Under the pieces are notes generated by a model, which saw nothing but the letters and a program-made list of their open reading frames with translations, searched no databases and had not been told where the DNA came from. 64,000 bases of DNA from Pseudoxanthomonas suwonensis (GTDB taxonomy: Bacteria > Pseudomonadota > Gammaproteobacteria > Xanthomonadales > Xanthomonadaceae): assembly GCF_000972865.1 (NCBI RefSeq), contig NZ_CP011144.1:558001-622000 (forward strand), given 5' to 3'. Of the stretch, positions 26,330 through 36,251 are shown one piece after another. Position numbers and translations under genes: made by a program. The first letter of the stretch is position 1; the number at the start of each line of letters is the position of its first letter.

Positions 26330-27961
26330 ATGGGCGCTCCCGCCGCAGACGTGCCGGTGCCGCCAGCGGGCCCCTGGTCGCCGCTGCGGCAGCCGCTGTT
26401 CCGCGCCCTCTGGCTGGCGATCCTGGTCGGCAACGTCGGCACCTGGATGCACGACGTCGCCGCCGCCTGGGTCATGGCCGAGCGCACCGGTTCGCCGCTG
26501 TGGGTGTCGGCGGTACAGGCCGCCACCACCCTGCCGGTGGTGCTGCTGGCGCTGATCGCCGGCACCCTGGCCGACATCGTCGACCGGCGCCGCTACCTGC
26601 TGCTCACGCAGTGCTGGATGTTCGCGGTGGCCACCGTGCTGGCGTTGCTCGCCGGCAGCGACCGCCTGCAGCCGGCCTGGTTGCTGGCGCTGACCTTCGC
26701 CCTGGGCTGCGGCGCGGCGATGGCCATGCCGGCACAGGCGGCGGTCATCCCGGAACTGGTCGCGCGGCCGATGCTGGCGCCGGCGGTCGCGCTCAACTCG
26801 CTGGGGATGAACATCGCCCGTTCGCTCGGGCCGGCGCTGGGCGGCGTGGTCGTGGCGCGCTGGGGCGCGCAATGGGCTTTCGCCATCAACGCGGTCACTT
26901 TCCTCGGCGTGGCCATCGTGCTGCTGCGCTGGAAGCGCCGGGTGCCGGCCCCGGAACTGCCGCCGGAACGGTTCTTCGGCGGCCTGCGCGCAGGCCTGCG
27001 CTTCGCCGCGCACGCGCCGGCGTTGCAGGCGGTGCTGGCCAAGGCCGCCGGCTTCTTCGTCTTCGCCGGCGCGCTGCCGGCGCTGCTGCCGATCGTGGTC
27101 CGCGTTCGCCTGGACGCCGGTCCCGGCGCCTTCGGCCTGCTGCTGGGCTGCATCGGGATCGGGGCCATCGCCGGGGCGCTGCTGCTGCCGCGGCTGCGTG
27201 CGCGGCTGGGTACCGACAGGCTCGTGCTGGTCGCCTCGCTGCTGTGCGCGGCGACCTTGTTCGGCGTGGCCTGGTCGAGCGCGGTCGGCGCCCTGGTGCC
27301 GGTGATGCTGCTCAACGGCATCGCGTGGATCTGCGTCCTCTCCTCGCTGCAGGTCGGCGCCCAGGTCGCGGTCCCCGCCTGGGTGCGGGCGCGCGCGCTT
27401 TCGCTGTACATCCTCGTGTTCGCCTCCGGCATGGCTGCCGGGAGCCTGCTGTGGGGCGCCGTCGCCCAGCGCTGGGGCACGCCGCTGGCGCTGTCGCTGG
27501 CCGGCGGCGGCCTGCTGCTGGCCGCCCTGGCCATGTCGCGGCTGCGTCTGGCCGCGGGCGAGACGCTGGACCTGATGCCGTCGGCGCACTGGCCGCAGCC
27601 GGTGCTGGCGCTGGCCGACCCCGGCGAACGCGGACCGGTGCTGGTCACCGTGGAGTACCACATCGACGCCGGCGACCGCGACGCCTTCCAGGAATGCATG
27701 CGCCTGCTCGGCCGCAGCCGCCGCCGCGACGGCGCGCTGCGCTGGGGCGTGCTGGAAGACGCGGCCGGACCGGGGGTGTTCCTGGAGTACTTCCTGGTCG
27801 GCTCCTGGCTGGAGCACCTGCGCCAGCACCAGCGCGTGACCGGCGAGGAACGCGCATTGCAGGACAGGCTGCGGCGGCTGCATCGCGGCGAATCGTTGCC
27901 ACGGGTACGCCACTTCATCGGCGGCGCATTCGCTCCGCCTGCGGGGGGTACCGCACCATGA
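26330..27961 (+). CDS. MFS transporter of the EntS/MFS_3 type with a C-terminal monooxygenase-like domain
   Basis: 543 residues from ATG 26330. About 11-12 membrane helices lie within residues 15-405, including MFS signatures such as GTLADIVDRRRYLL in the loop between helices 2 and 3. This belongs to the MFS_3 exporters (enterobactin exporter-like). Residues about 435-530 form a soluble ferredoxin-like domain (VTVEYHIDAGDRDAFQECMRLL...) resembling antibiotic-biosynthesis monooxygenase (ABM) folds, as seen in many MFS_3 proteins. The substrate is unknown; export of small organic compounds is likely. The stop overlaps the next start as ATGA. Confidence 0.88.
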   Translation: MGAPAADVPVPPAGPWSPLRQPLFRALWLAILVGNVGTWMHDVAAAWVMAERTGSPLWVSAVQAATTLPVVLLALIAGTLADIVDRRRYLLLTQCWMFAVATVLALLAGSDRLQPAWLLALTFALGCGAAMAMPAQAAVIPELVARPMLAPAVALNSLGMNIARSLGPALGGVVVARWGAQWAFAINAVTFLGVAIVLLRWKRRVPAPELPPERFFGGLRAGLRFAAHAPALQAVLAKAAGFFVFAGALPALLPIVVRVRLDAGPGAFGLLLGCIGIGAIAGALLLPRLRARLGTDRLVLVASLLCAATLFGVAWSSAVGALVPVMLLNGIAWICVLSSLQVGAQVAVPAWVRARALSLYILVFASGMAAGSLLWGAVAQRWGTPLALSLAGGGLLLAALAMSRLRLAAGETLDLMPSAHWPQPVLALADPGERGPVLVTVEYHIDAGDRDAFQECMRLLGRSRRRDGALRWGVLEDAAGPGVFLEYFLVGSWLEHLRQHQRVTGEERALQDRLRRLHRGESLPRVRHFIGGAFAPPAGGTAP

Positions 27962-28185
27962 ACTGGCGCCTGGCGACCGCAGTCGTGCTCGGGCTGGGGA
28001 TCGGTTTCGCCTGCGGCGCGACCGGCATCCCGGCGCCGGCGCCGCCAGTGCTGGCCGGTGCGCTGCTGGTGGTGGCGATGACCCTGGGCTACCAGGCTGC
28101 CGATGCATGGCTGGCTCAGCGCGATGCACGACAGCGACCGCACTGCGGCGGACCGAGCGGCGAAAGCCGCCGGCAGCCACCATGA
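27958..28185 (+). CDS. XapX-domain (DUF1427) small membrane protein, first copy
   Basis: 75 residues from ATG 27958, overlapping the MFS stop by 4 bases (ATGA), so translation is coupled. Two hydrophobic helices (about 4-24 and 30-48) carry the XapX pattern: GLGIGFACGATGIPAPAPPVLAGALLVVAM. A polar tail follows (about 50-75). The XapX family takes its name from the xanthosine-related gene xapX of E. coli, but its function is unknown. The next gene is a second copy of the same type. Confidence 0.8.
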   Translation: MNWRLATAVVLGLGIGFACGATGIPAPAPPVLAGALLVVAMTLGYQAADAWLAQRDARQRPHCGGPSGESRRQPP

Positions 28186-28496
28186 TCCTGTTCCTCGTCG
28201 GCCTGGCGACCGCGCTGCTGATCGGCGTCGGCTGCCGCCTGCTCGACCTGCCGTTGCCGGCGCCGCCACGCTGGCAGGGCGCGCTGCTGGTGGTGGCGAT
28301 GACCCTCGGCTTCCTCGCCGGAAGCCGTGTCCTGGCGGCTGAACGGATCAGCGGGCACGGCACCGTCGACGGTCCGGCGAGCCCATCCGGCACCGGCGCG
28401 GCGGCTGGACCATCGGCATCGCCGATGACTGCTTCGGGTCCAGCGACAGGTCCAGCGAGGAGAGTCCCTTCCCCAGCCCTGAAGGAGAAACCGTGA
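28182..28496 (+). CDS. XapX-domain (DUF1427) small membrane protein, second copy
   Basis: 104 residues from ATG 28182, again overlapping the preceding stop (ATGA). The N-terminal 50 residues repeat the XapX fold (FLVGLATALLIGVGCRLLDLPLPAPPRWQGALLVVAM), sharing the PAPP and GALLVVAMTLG words with the first copy, which points to duplication. The C-terminal 50 residues are a Pro/Gly/Ala/Ser-rich tail without counterpart in copy one. The next gene starts within the stop region. Confidence 0.8.
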   Translation: MILFLVGLATALLIGVGCRLLDLPLPAPPRWQGALLVVAMTLGFLAGSRVLAAERISGHGTVDGPASPSGTGAAAGPSASPMTASGPATGPARRVPSPALKEKP

Positions 28497-29419
28497 TGGC
28501 CGCATCCACGCATATCGCCGCATTGCTGCTTGCCATGCTGACCACGGTGCTGCCCGCGCCACAAGTCCGCGCACGCGAAGCCGCCGCCATCGATGCGCCC
28601 ACCCTGGAGGTGGCGGTCGGAGAAGATCGGGTCGCCTACCGGCGGCTTGGCGCCGGCCCTCCGCTCCTGCTGGCCAACCGCTTCCGCGGCACGCTCGATA
28701 CCTGGGATCCCCAGTTCCTGGATGCTCTGGCGCAAGGCCACACGCTCATCCTGTTCGACTTCCCCGGGGTCGGGTACTCGGAGGGACAGATACCGGAAAG
28801 CATGGAAGAAGCATCCGCCTTCATCGACCGCTTCGCCGACGCGCTGGGCATCGACCGCTTCGCCCTGCTCGGCTGGTCATGGGGCGGACTGGCGACCCAG
28901 GCCTACCTGCTCGACCATGGGGAACGGTTGACGCATGCGGTCCTGCTAGCGACCAATCCGCCGGGACAGCTGCAGATACAACTACAACCGGGGTTCCTCG
29001 AGCGCGCACTCAAGCCGGTCAACGACCTGGACGACGAATACGTCCTGTTCTTCGTCCCGGATTCGGCGCGGAGCACGCAGCTGGCGAAGGCCTCGCATGC
29101 GCGCATCAACGCCAGGCCCGGGGTGGTCGATCGCATACCCGCGTCCGCCGAGCAGTTCCAGCGTTACTTCAAGGCCGCCAAGGGCTTCCACGTGGACGCG
29201 GCGGGCAGGCGCGAGCGCCTGGGCCGGACCGGGCTCCCCATCCTGGTCCTGTGCGGCGACCACGACACCAGCACCGCCGGCGGAAACTGGTTCCCCCTGA
29301 TCGGCAGCATGCGCAATGCCCGGTTCGTCTACTTCTCCGAAACGGGCCATGCGCCGCACCACCAGCATCCGGCCGTGGTCGCGGCGGCCGTACGGGATTT
29401 CCTGGGGGAGCCGCAGTAG
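28496..29419 (+). CDS. Exported alpha/beta hydrolase
   Basis: 307 residues from ATG 28496 (a GTG three bases earlier is also possible), with GAAGGAG 8 bases upstream; the start overlaps the preceding stop (TGATG). A signal peptide covers about residues 1-27 (HIAALLLAMLTTVLPAPQVRA). The hydrolase core shows DFPGVGYSEG, nucleophile LLGWSWGGLAT (Ser in GWSWGG), catalytic Asp in LCGDHDTS and His in ETGHAPHHQHP. The GxSxGG elbow is typical of esterase/haloalkane-dehalogenase-like enzymes. It closes the AraC-wrbA operon. Confidence 0.88.
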   Translation: MAASTHIAALLLAMLTTVLPAPQVRAREAAAIDAPTLEVAVGEDRVAYRRLGAGPPLLLANRFRGTLDTWDPQFLDALAQGHTLILFDFPGVGYSEGQIPESMEEASAFIDRFADALGIDRFALLGWSWGGLATQAYLLDHGERLTHAVLLATNPPGQLQIQLQPGFLERALKPVNDLDDEYVLFFVPDSARSTQLAKASHARINARPGVVDRIPASAEQFQRYFKAAKGFHVDAAGRRERLGRTGLPILVLCGDHDTSTAGGNWFPLIGSMRNARFVYFSETGHAPHHQHPAVVAAAVRDFLGEPQ

Positions 29420-29491
29420 CCGCGCAGCATCGACTGTCGAGGCGGGCTGCCCGGCGAAACGGGAAAGTCCGATGCCGTCGACGCTGACGAC

Positions 29492-29509
29492 CCTGTCCAG
29501 CCGGACAGG
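29492..29509. repeat. Small hairpin downstream of the operon
   Basis: CCTGTCC-AGCC-GGACAGG, a perfect 7-bp stem with a 4-base loop, 73 bases after the hydrolase stop. There is no T-run behind it, so terminator function is doubtful. Confidence 0.25.
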
Positions 29510-29606
29510 TTCGCCAGTTTCAAGCCCAAGGCGACGCCGCGCCCGGCAATGGCGGCTTGCTGCGCCAGATGGAAGCTGGCGAAGACTGGGGCGCGGCCCG
29601 CATCGC
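29497..29606 (-). pseudogene. Possible remnant of a LysR-family regulator (effector domain fragment)
   Basis: A minus-strand stretch translates to APVFASFHLAQQAAIAGRG followed by VALGL, close to the hallmark of the LysR/GcvA effector domain (a run like AAIAGxGVALG). The flanks lose similarity in both directions and no DNA-binding helix-turn-helix is nearby. If real, it is a short decayed fragment downstream of the 87-residue gene at 29624. Confidence 0.35.
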
Positions 29607-29623
29607 TCCCGCGCCTGACCTTG

Positions 29624-29887
29624 CTAGAAGACGGAAACCAGCGAAGCCCTCAGGCGACGCTGGTCGAGCAGGTCGCGGAGCCGTTGCTCGACCTGCGGCT
29701 GGGTGGCGATATCCAGGGGTGCATACAGGGAATAGACCGACTTGTCGGCACCTCGAGTGTCCTCGACGCGCCCGACACTCACGTTCGACGCCTGGCAAGC
29801 ATCCATCCACATGGCCTTCAGGTCGGCGGGACCAATGCTTTGCCCGCTGCCTAGGGTGAATCTAAAGATTGCGATCTGGTTCTTCAT
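29624..29887 (-). CDS. Small hypothetical protein
   Basis: 87 residues from ATG 29887 with AGGAAAT before it. Sequence begins MKNQIAIFRFTLGSGQSIGP and continues with KAMWMDACQASNVSVGRVEDTR; it alternates strands and helices like a ferredoxin-like fold. There is no signal peptide or known motif, and I do not recognise the family. It stands alone, facing away from the beta-helix lipoprotein. Confidence 0.5.
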   Translation of the reverse strand: MKNQIAIFRFTLGSGQSIGPADLKAMWMDACQASNVSVGRVEDTRGADKSVYSLYAPLDIATQPQVEQRLRDLLDQRRLRASLVSVF

Positions 29888-30234
29888 GGATTTCCTGGCA
29901 GGCAGTCGATAGGTTGAGCCCAGGGCGGGTACCGGTTGACGTACCACGGCGACGCAGACTCGCCCCTACTGTGGCACGGAACACATGGCAAGAACCGCCG
30001 GACCCGTGCGCCGGCACGCTCGACGACCCACCACCGCCCACGGGTGTTGGCCTGTCATGAATCCAACAGCCCCGCCTCACACAGCGCCGCCAGGTAAGCG
30101 CACAGGCATGATCCAGATGCTCGCCTTGCGGCTTTCCGCTTCCGGCCGGAAGCGTACATTCGACTCCAAAGTCCACTCACGATCCAAAGCAGCCGTCGGC
30201 TATTGGCAATCTCCGCATCGCTTTGGGAGGAGTC
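29888..30234. other. Gene-free stretch of 347 bases
   Basis: No supported ORF, RNA or clear terminator. Base composition drops relative to the neighbours around 30150-30230. It includes the minor inverted repeat GCTTCCGGCCGGAAGC near 30138-30153. The promoter of the small gene at 29624 should lie at its left end. Confidence 0.4.
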
Positions 30235-31968
30235 CTACTCCCCGGCACGTGCCGATAGGATGTCCCATACTCGTCCGTTCCGTTGCGTGTCGGTGGTGAC
30301 GTTGATCACCGCCTGCTCCCCCAAACGATCCCGCAGTTGCTGCAGATACAGGCTGCGCGGCATCACCATCTGGCCGGACGCCTCCACGATGCCAGTGGGT
30401 TCTTCGGGCGGGAATTTTCCAGCCGTCATATCGCCCACCTGCCCCACGCTCCAATTCATCGCGAAGGGCGGTGCCTGGACGACGTATTGCTCGTGCTCGG
30501 TGTTCCAGAACATCTGCTGTGCGCCCGCCCAGCCATGGCCGGAGCCGCTGTAACGCCGATTCTGCGCACGCAGCATGTAGCCCTTGGTGTTGTCGTACAG
30601 GATGCCGGTGGACCAGCGATGGTGAGGCCCGCTGTCGTTGCTGTCATCCACCGCGACACAGTCCAGGAACACATTTGGGCCGGGCACCTTCGCGCCGACC
30701 ACGAACGAGTGCCGGCCGCCTCGGTTGTAGCAGCGCTGGGTCAGGTTGAAGGCGGAGTTGCCCTCGTAGAGGAATACATAGCGCCGGGCACCCTCGGTTT
30801 CGCCATAGCGCGGATCGAGGTAGGCAATGTCCTCGAACGTGTTGAAGTAGGCGCCGCTGCGGGTTGCGAACCCATGTGACACGTAGCGCACCGTGACGTT
30901 GCGGATCCAGGAGTCGCGGACTCCGCCGAAGCGGATCGCGGTGAAAGGGCCTGTATCCGGAGTGCCGTTGGCAGTACCAATATCGGGATCACCTTCGACA
31001 CGGAGGTCTTCGATGCCCACCTCCGCGATGCGGGACACGTCGATGCGGTATACGCTGCCGCCACCGAAGCGCGCCTCTATCGCGTCCACGACGGGCGCAT
31101 CGACGCTGATCGTGTCGCCGTCCACCGCCGTGACGACACGCTCGTAGTACATGGCGTAGTCATCGGCTTGCCAGCCGTAGCGCGCGGTATCGATGCCGGC
31201 GGGTCCGAGCCAAGTGGCGTTGGGCTCCCTGGCGATGGCGATCTTGTCGCCGACGCCATAGCCCGCCGCAGACGCCACCTCGATCCGCATCGCGCCCACC
31301 GGCACGTAATCGGCCTTGATCGCCGTCCGGCGCGGATCGTCTGACGCACGCGGCATCCGGGGCTCACCGTCGCCCACCTCGATGATTCTGCCCTGCTTCC
31401 CGCGGATCGTGGAGCGCAGGACCGTCCCCTCCGCGCCACGTCCCTCGCCGCGCAGCACCACGCCGCTCTCACGAATGAACAGGGTACTGTCCAGCCTGTA
31501 ACGGCCGCGCTCCAGCAGCACCACGCCGCGCAGGCCACGACTGTCCGGAGGCAATGCGGCGACCGCGTCGATTGCCGCCTGAATGCGCGGGGCGTCATCG
31601 TGTCCCGTCGGCGCGAGGGTCTTGTACACGGGGATACTCGCCCGGGTAGGCAGGGCGACGCCGCCGCCCCGGTAACCCGCGCGCGAGAAATCCGGCACGA
31701 TGTTGCGCGCAAGCACCGTGCCTCGCTCACCATAAAGACCGTATTGCAAGCCTCCTCCATCGCTGCGCAAGGCGACGAGTGGTGCGTTTTCCTGGCGATT
31801 GATTGAGTGCGTGAACGTTCCCTCGCCAACGCCTGTAGTGCGCAAGGCGCTGCGTTCCGTGTCATCTCGCGATCCAGTACTACTCATCGATGGATCGCTG
31901 GAACTGCAACTTGCCAAAGCGCAGATGAGCATAGGCCCGAGCAATCGAGGCAAGATCAACAGATGCAT
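30235..31968 (-). CDS. Secreted right-handed beta-helix lipoprotein (pectate-lyase-superfamily type)
   Basis: 577 residues from ATG 31968. Lipoprotein signal MHLLILPRLLGPMLICALASC with Cys21. After a Ser-rich linker, residues about 105-180 form the characteristic opening of pectate_lyase_3/glycosyl-hydrolase-28-like helices (PRIQAAIDAVAALPPDSRGLRG, then VVLLERGRYRLDSTLFIRES and VVLRGEGRGAEGTVLR). The remainder has regular short strands with stacking residues (RNVTVRYVSHGFATRSGAYFN). The beta-helix fold is used by polysaccharide lyases and hydrolases, and catalytic residues cannot be assigned here. Codon use is less GC-rich than in neighbours, a possible sign of transfer. The start lacks a strong ribosome binding site. 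Confidence 0.7.
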   Translation of the reverse strand: MHLLILPRLLGPMLICALASCSSSDPSMSSTGSRDDTERSALRTTGVGEGTFTHSINRQENAPLVALRSDGGGLQYGLYGERGTVLARNIVPDFSRAGYRGGGVALPTRASIPVYKTLAPTGHDDAPRIQAAIDAVAALPPDSRGLRGVVLLERGRYRLDSTLFIRESGVVLRGEGRGAEGTVLRSTIRGKQGRIIEVGDGEPRMPRASDDPRRTAIKADYVPVGAMRIEVASAAGYGVGDKIAIAREPNATWLGPAGIDTARYGWQADDYAMYYERVVTAVDGDTISVDAPVVDAIEARFGGGSVYRIDVSRIAEVGIEDLRVEGDPDIGTANGTPDTGPFTAIRFGGVRDSWIRNVTVRYVSHGFATRSGAYFNTFEDIAYLDPRYGETEGARRYVFLYEGNSAFNLTQRCYNRGGRHSFVVGAKVPGPNVFLDCVAVDDSNDSGPHHRWSTGILYDNTKGYMLRAQNRRYSGSGHGWAGAQQMFWNTEHEQYVVQAPPFAMNWSVGQVGDMTAGKFPPEEPTGIVEASGQMVMPRSLYLQQLRDRLGEQAVINVTTDTQRNGRVWDILSARAGE

Positions 31969-32129
31969 GGGGTGGGGCTTGGGTATCTTGGTCGCCGCAT
32001 CAAACTGGAACCCCCCAAGTTTCGATCCATTGGCACTCCAAAATAACGGTTCTGCGGTCAAACCCAGTCGTCCACTGCCCGCACATTGTGCACTACTGCC
32101 CCCTTCTGGCCGGGAGCGGACGTCCCCAA

Positions 32130-33632
32130 TCAATCCGACAGATTGATCCAGGTCGCCTTCATCTCCGTGTACTTGTCGAACGCATGCAGCGACTTGTCGC
32201 GCCCGTTGCCGGATTGCTTGTAGCCGCCGAACGGTGCGGTCATGTCGCCGCCGTCCCAGTAGTTGACCCAGACGCTGCCGGCACGCAGGCCGCGGGCCAT
32301 GCGATGGGCGCGTGACAGGTTGGCGGTCCATACCCCCGCGGCCAGGCCGTATTCGGTGTCGTTGGCGATGCGCAGTGCCTGGGCCTCGTCGTCGAACGGG
32401 ATCACCGCCAGCACCGGGCCGAAGATCTCCTCGCGGGCGATGGTGTGCTCGGGGCGCACGTCGTCGAACACGGTCGGCTCGATGTAGCTGCCGCCGGCGA
32501 CCGGTTCGGCGCGATTGCCGCCCAGGGCGAGCGTCGCACCCTCGGCCTGGCCCTTGCCGATGTAGTCCAGCACTCGTTTCGTCTGTCCTTCGTCCACCAT
32601 CGCGCCCATCGGCGCACCGGGCTCCAGCGGGTGGCGCGGCTGCATCTTCCTGCCGGCCTCGACCACGCGGGCGACGAACTCGTCCTTGATGCCGCGCTCC
32701 ACCAGCAGGCGCGAAGCGGCGGTACAGACCTCGCCCTGGTTGTAGAAGATGCCCGACGCCGCGGCCTCGGCGGCCCTGGCCAGGTCCGGGGCGTCGGCGA
32801 AGACCACGTTCGGGCTCTTGCCGCCGCACTCCATGTAGGCGCGCTTCATGTTGGACAGGCCGGCGCACTGCAGCAGGCGCTTGCCCACCGCGGTGGACCC
32901 GGTGAACACCAGCCCGTCCACGTCCATGTGCAGGGCGAGGGACTCTCCCGCCTCCTGGCCGAAGCCGGGCACCACGTTGAACACGCCATCGGGGATGCCG
33001 GCCTCGGCGACCAGTTCGGCCAGGCGCAGCACGCTCAGCGGCGATTTCTCCGACGGCTTGAGCACCACCGAGTTGCCGGTGGCCAGCGCCGGCGCCAGCT
33101 TCCAGGCGGCCATCAGCAGCGGGAAGTTCCAGGGCACGATCGCGCCGACCACGCCCAGCGGCTCGCGGGTGATGAGGCCCAGTTCATCCTGGCCGGTGGG
33201 CGCGATCTCGCCGTAGACCTTGTCCAGCGCCTCGGCGGTCCAGGCGAAGCAGCGGATCGTGGCGGCGATGTCGACGTTGCGCGCGTCATCGATGGGCTTG
33301 CCCATGTCCAGGGTTTCCAGCAGCGCCAGCTCGTCGGCGTGCTTCTCGATCAGCGCCACCAGTTCCTGCAGGGTCTTCTTGCGCTTGACCGGCCGTGCCT
33401 GCGACCAGCCGCCGGCCTCGAAGCCGCGCCGCGCCGCGCGCACCGCGCGGTCGACGTCGGCCTGGCCGCAGCGTGCCACCTGGCCGAGCACACGGCCGTC
33501 GATCGGGCTGAGGCAGTCGAAGGTGCGGCCATCGGCGGCGTCGACGTAGCGACCGTCGATGAAGGCGCGGGTACGGAGGTCGAGACCGTGGGCCATCGCC
33601 TGCCAGTCGGCGCGGGTGCGCGAGGTGTTCAT
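32130..33632 (-). CDS. puuC: Aldehyde dehydrogenase, gamma-glutamyl-aminobutyraldehyde (PuuC) type
   Basis: 500 residues from ATG 33632 (GGAG upstream). NAD(P)-dependent aldehyde dehydrogenase with catalytic Glu268 (YMECGGKSP) and nucleophile Cys303 (FYNQGEVCTAAS), the N-x-K-x-E-like cofactor words KPSEKSPLS and FTGSTAVGK. Length and the order of motifs fit PuuC/AldH of the putrescine pathway, which oxidises aminoaldehydes such as 3-aminopropanal or 4-aminobutanal derivatives. It lies beside a PuuR-type regulator gene, supporting a polyamine role. A true gamma-glutamyl substrate is not shown, as puuA, puuB and puuD are not in this window. Confidence 0.85.
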   Translation of the reverse strand: MNTSRTRADWQAMAHGLDLRTRAFIDGRYVDAADGRTFDCLSPIDGRVLGQVARCGQADVDRAVRAARRGFEAGGWSQARPVKRKKTLQELVALIEKHADELALLETLDMGKPIDDARNVDIAATIRCFAWTAEALDKVYGEIAPTGQDELGLITREPLGVVGAIVPWNFPLLMAAWKLAPALATGNSVVLKPSEKSPLSVLRLAELVAEAGIPDGVFNVVPGFGQEAGESLALHMDVDGLVFTGSTAVGKRLLQCAGLSNMKRAYMECGGKSPNVVFADAPDLARAAEAAASGIFYNQGEVCTAASRLLVERGIKDEFVARVVEAGRKMQPRHPLEPGAPMGAMVDEGQTKRVLDYIGKGQAEGATLALGGNRAEPVAGGSYIEPTVFDDVRPEHTIAREEIFGPVLAVIPFDDEAQALRIANDTEYGLAAGVWTANLSRAHRMARGLRAGSVWVNYWDGGDMTAPFGGYKQSGNGRDKSLHAFDKYTEMKATWINLSD

Positions 33633-33658
33633 GGGAAGCTCCGGTTCTCTATGCCGTC

Positions 33659-33899
33659 GCTCCCGCGGAGGCGGGAGCCCAGCGACTTTGTTGCGACGGG
33701 GAAAGTCGCTGGATCCCCGCAGTAACAGACATCCGTCCGTGGAAAGCCGCGGGGGCGAGGAGCATGCAGGGGAAGTCACTGGGTTCCCGCCTACGCGGGA
33801 ACGACGCTTCTTCGATCGAGGGTCGCAGGACAGGCTGCGCGCGGAACGGCAGGGATGCGCATGGAAGTCGCTGGGTCCCGGCGTGCGCCGGGACGACGG
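33659..33899. repeat. Cluster of short REP-like palindromes between puuC and puuR
   Basis: Three palindromic units lie in the puuC-puuR gap: GCTCCCGC-GGAG-GCGGGAGC near 33660, GGGTTCCCGCCTACGCGGGAACG near 33783-33805, and GGTCCCGGCGTGCGCCGGGAC at 33874-33894 followed by GACGG. The last form recurs near 37420 and 37495. No gene fits in the gap. Confidence 0.6.
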
Positions 33900-33951
33900 A
33901 TAGTGAGGGGTGGCCGCGTTCTCGACGATGCATCGGATGCCGGCCCTCCGC

Positions 33952-34500
33952 TCAGAACGTCGCCGGCGTATTTGCGCTGACGATCACCGCGTCCCCGTCG
34001 CCGACGTTGCGGAAACGGTGCGGCACCCGGCTCTCGAAGTAGTAGGCCTCGCCCGGGCCGAGCACGCGCACCTGGTCGCCGACGGTGACCTCGACCCGGC
34101 CGGCGACGATCACGCCCCCCTCCTCGCCCTCGTGCACCAGCATCGTCTCGCCGGTATCGGTGCCCGGTGGCATCACCTCGCGCAGGATGCACATCTGCCG
34201 CTGCGGACGGTGCTGGCCAACCAGGTAGTAGTGGATGTCGTTGTTGCCCACGTCGGGCAGCTCGTCGGCTGCATAGAACGGCTGCTCGGGCGGGCCCGGG
34301 TCCAAATCCAGGGTGAAGAAGTCGGCCAGCGAGATCGGGATGCCGTCCAGCACCTTCTTCAGCGAGCCGACCGAGGGGCTGACCTTGTTCTGTTCGATCA
34401 GCGAGATGGTGCTGTTGGTGACGCCCACGCGGCGGGCCAGCTCGCGCTGGCTGAGGTTGCGCGCGGTGCGTACCCGCTGCAGGCGTGCGCCGATGTCCAT
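33952..34500 (-). CDS. puuR: XRE/cupin transcriptional regulator, PuuR type
   Basis: 182 residues, full length for PuuR. Helix-turn-helix at about 13-50 (RNLSQRELARRVGVTNSTISLIEQNKVSPS) and a C-terminal cupin at about 105-180 (MLVHEGEEGGVIVAGRVEVTVGDQ, PHRFRNVGDGDAVIVS). In E. coli PuuR represses the putrescine-utilisation genes and responds to putrescine. It is divergent from the omega-aminotransferase gene and reads toward puuC, so it likely controls both sides. The C-terminal start of the next gene on the plus strand is 175 bases away. Confidence 0.9.
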   Translation of the reverse strand: MDIGARLQRVRTARNLSQRELARRVGVTNSTISLIEQNKVSPSVGSLKKVLDGIPISLADFFTLDLDPGPPEQPFYAADELPDVGNNDIHYYLVGQHRPQRQMCILREVMPPGTDTGETMLVHEGEEGGVIVAGRVEVTVGDQVRVLGPGEAYYFESRVPHRFRNVGDGDAVIVSANTPATF

Positions 34501-34674
34501 CCCGTCTGGCGGCTCCTATGTGATACGTCCCGGCCGGCGTCCCGGCGTGTTGCGGGATACTTTACATGCCACCCCGCCCGGGTCAATTTTTGGCGTAGAC
34601 TCGGCCGCAGCGTTGAATTTATCGAACGGCACCGCGCCTTCGTCCGCGGGCGCCGCCCCTGCCCCGGAGCGCCC
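34501..34674. promoter_or_regulatory. Divergent promoter region between puuR and the omega-aminotransferase
   Basis: Locally AT-rich compared with its surroundings, with the words ACTTTACATGCC, GTCAATTTTTGGCGTAGACT and TTGAATTTATCGAAC. TCAATT / TAGACT could be a -35/-10 pair for the plus-strand gene (spacing about 11, so only approximate). The PuuR operator is expected here but I cannot fix it. Confidence 0.4.
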
Positions 34675-36048
<1,374 letters not shown>

Positions 36049-36075
36049 CTGGCACCCCGCAACTGCGCCGACCCT

Positions 36076-36172
36076 TGCAGGAGCACAGCTTGCTGGCGAC
36101 ACGGGCGTCGGGAAAACGAGGGCGTCGCCTGTGCCGACGGCGTCGCGTCGCCGGCTGAACCCGGCTCCTACA
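36076..36172. repeat. GTAG-type long hairpin repeat, between aminotransferase and ald
   Basis: Degenerate copy (TTGCAGGAGC at the left end, GGCTCCTACA at the right) of the roughly 95-base repeat described at 49679. The arms pair through GGCGACACGGGCGTC-like inner segments. It lies 28 bases after the aminotransferase stop. Confidence 0.75.
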
Positions 36173-36251
36173 GGAAACCGACGGACCACACACGAAACAC
36201 CGCAACGCTTGCGCCCCCCACGCCGCAGACAACCATCCACGGAGATCCACC

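Noticed and set aside
29888..30234. Small ORFs near the 87-residue gene as separate genes
   Set aside because: They lack ribosome binding sites and have shifted codon use on both strands; nothing in them resembles a known protein.
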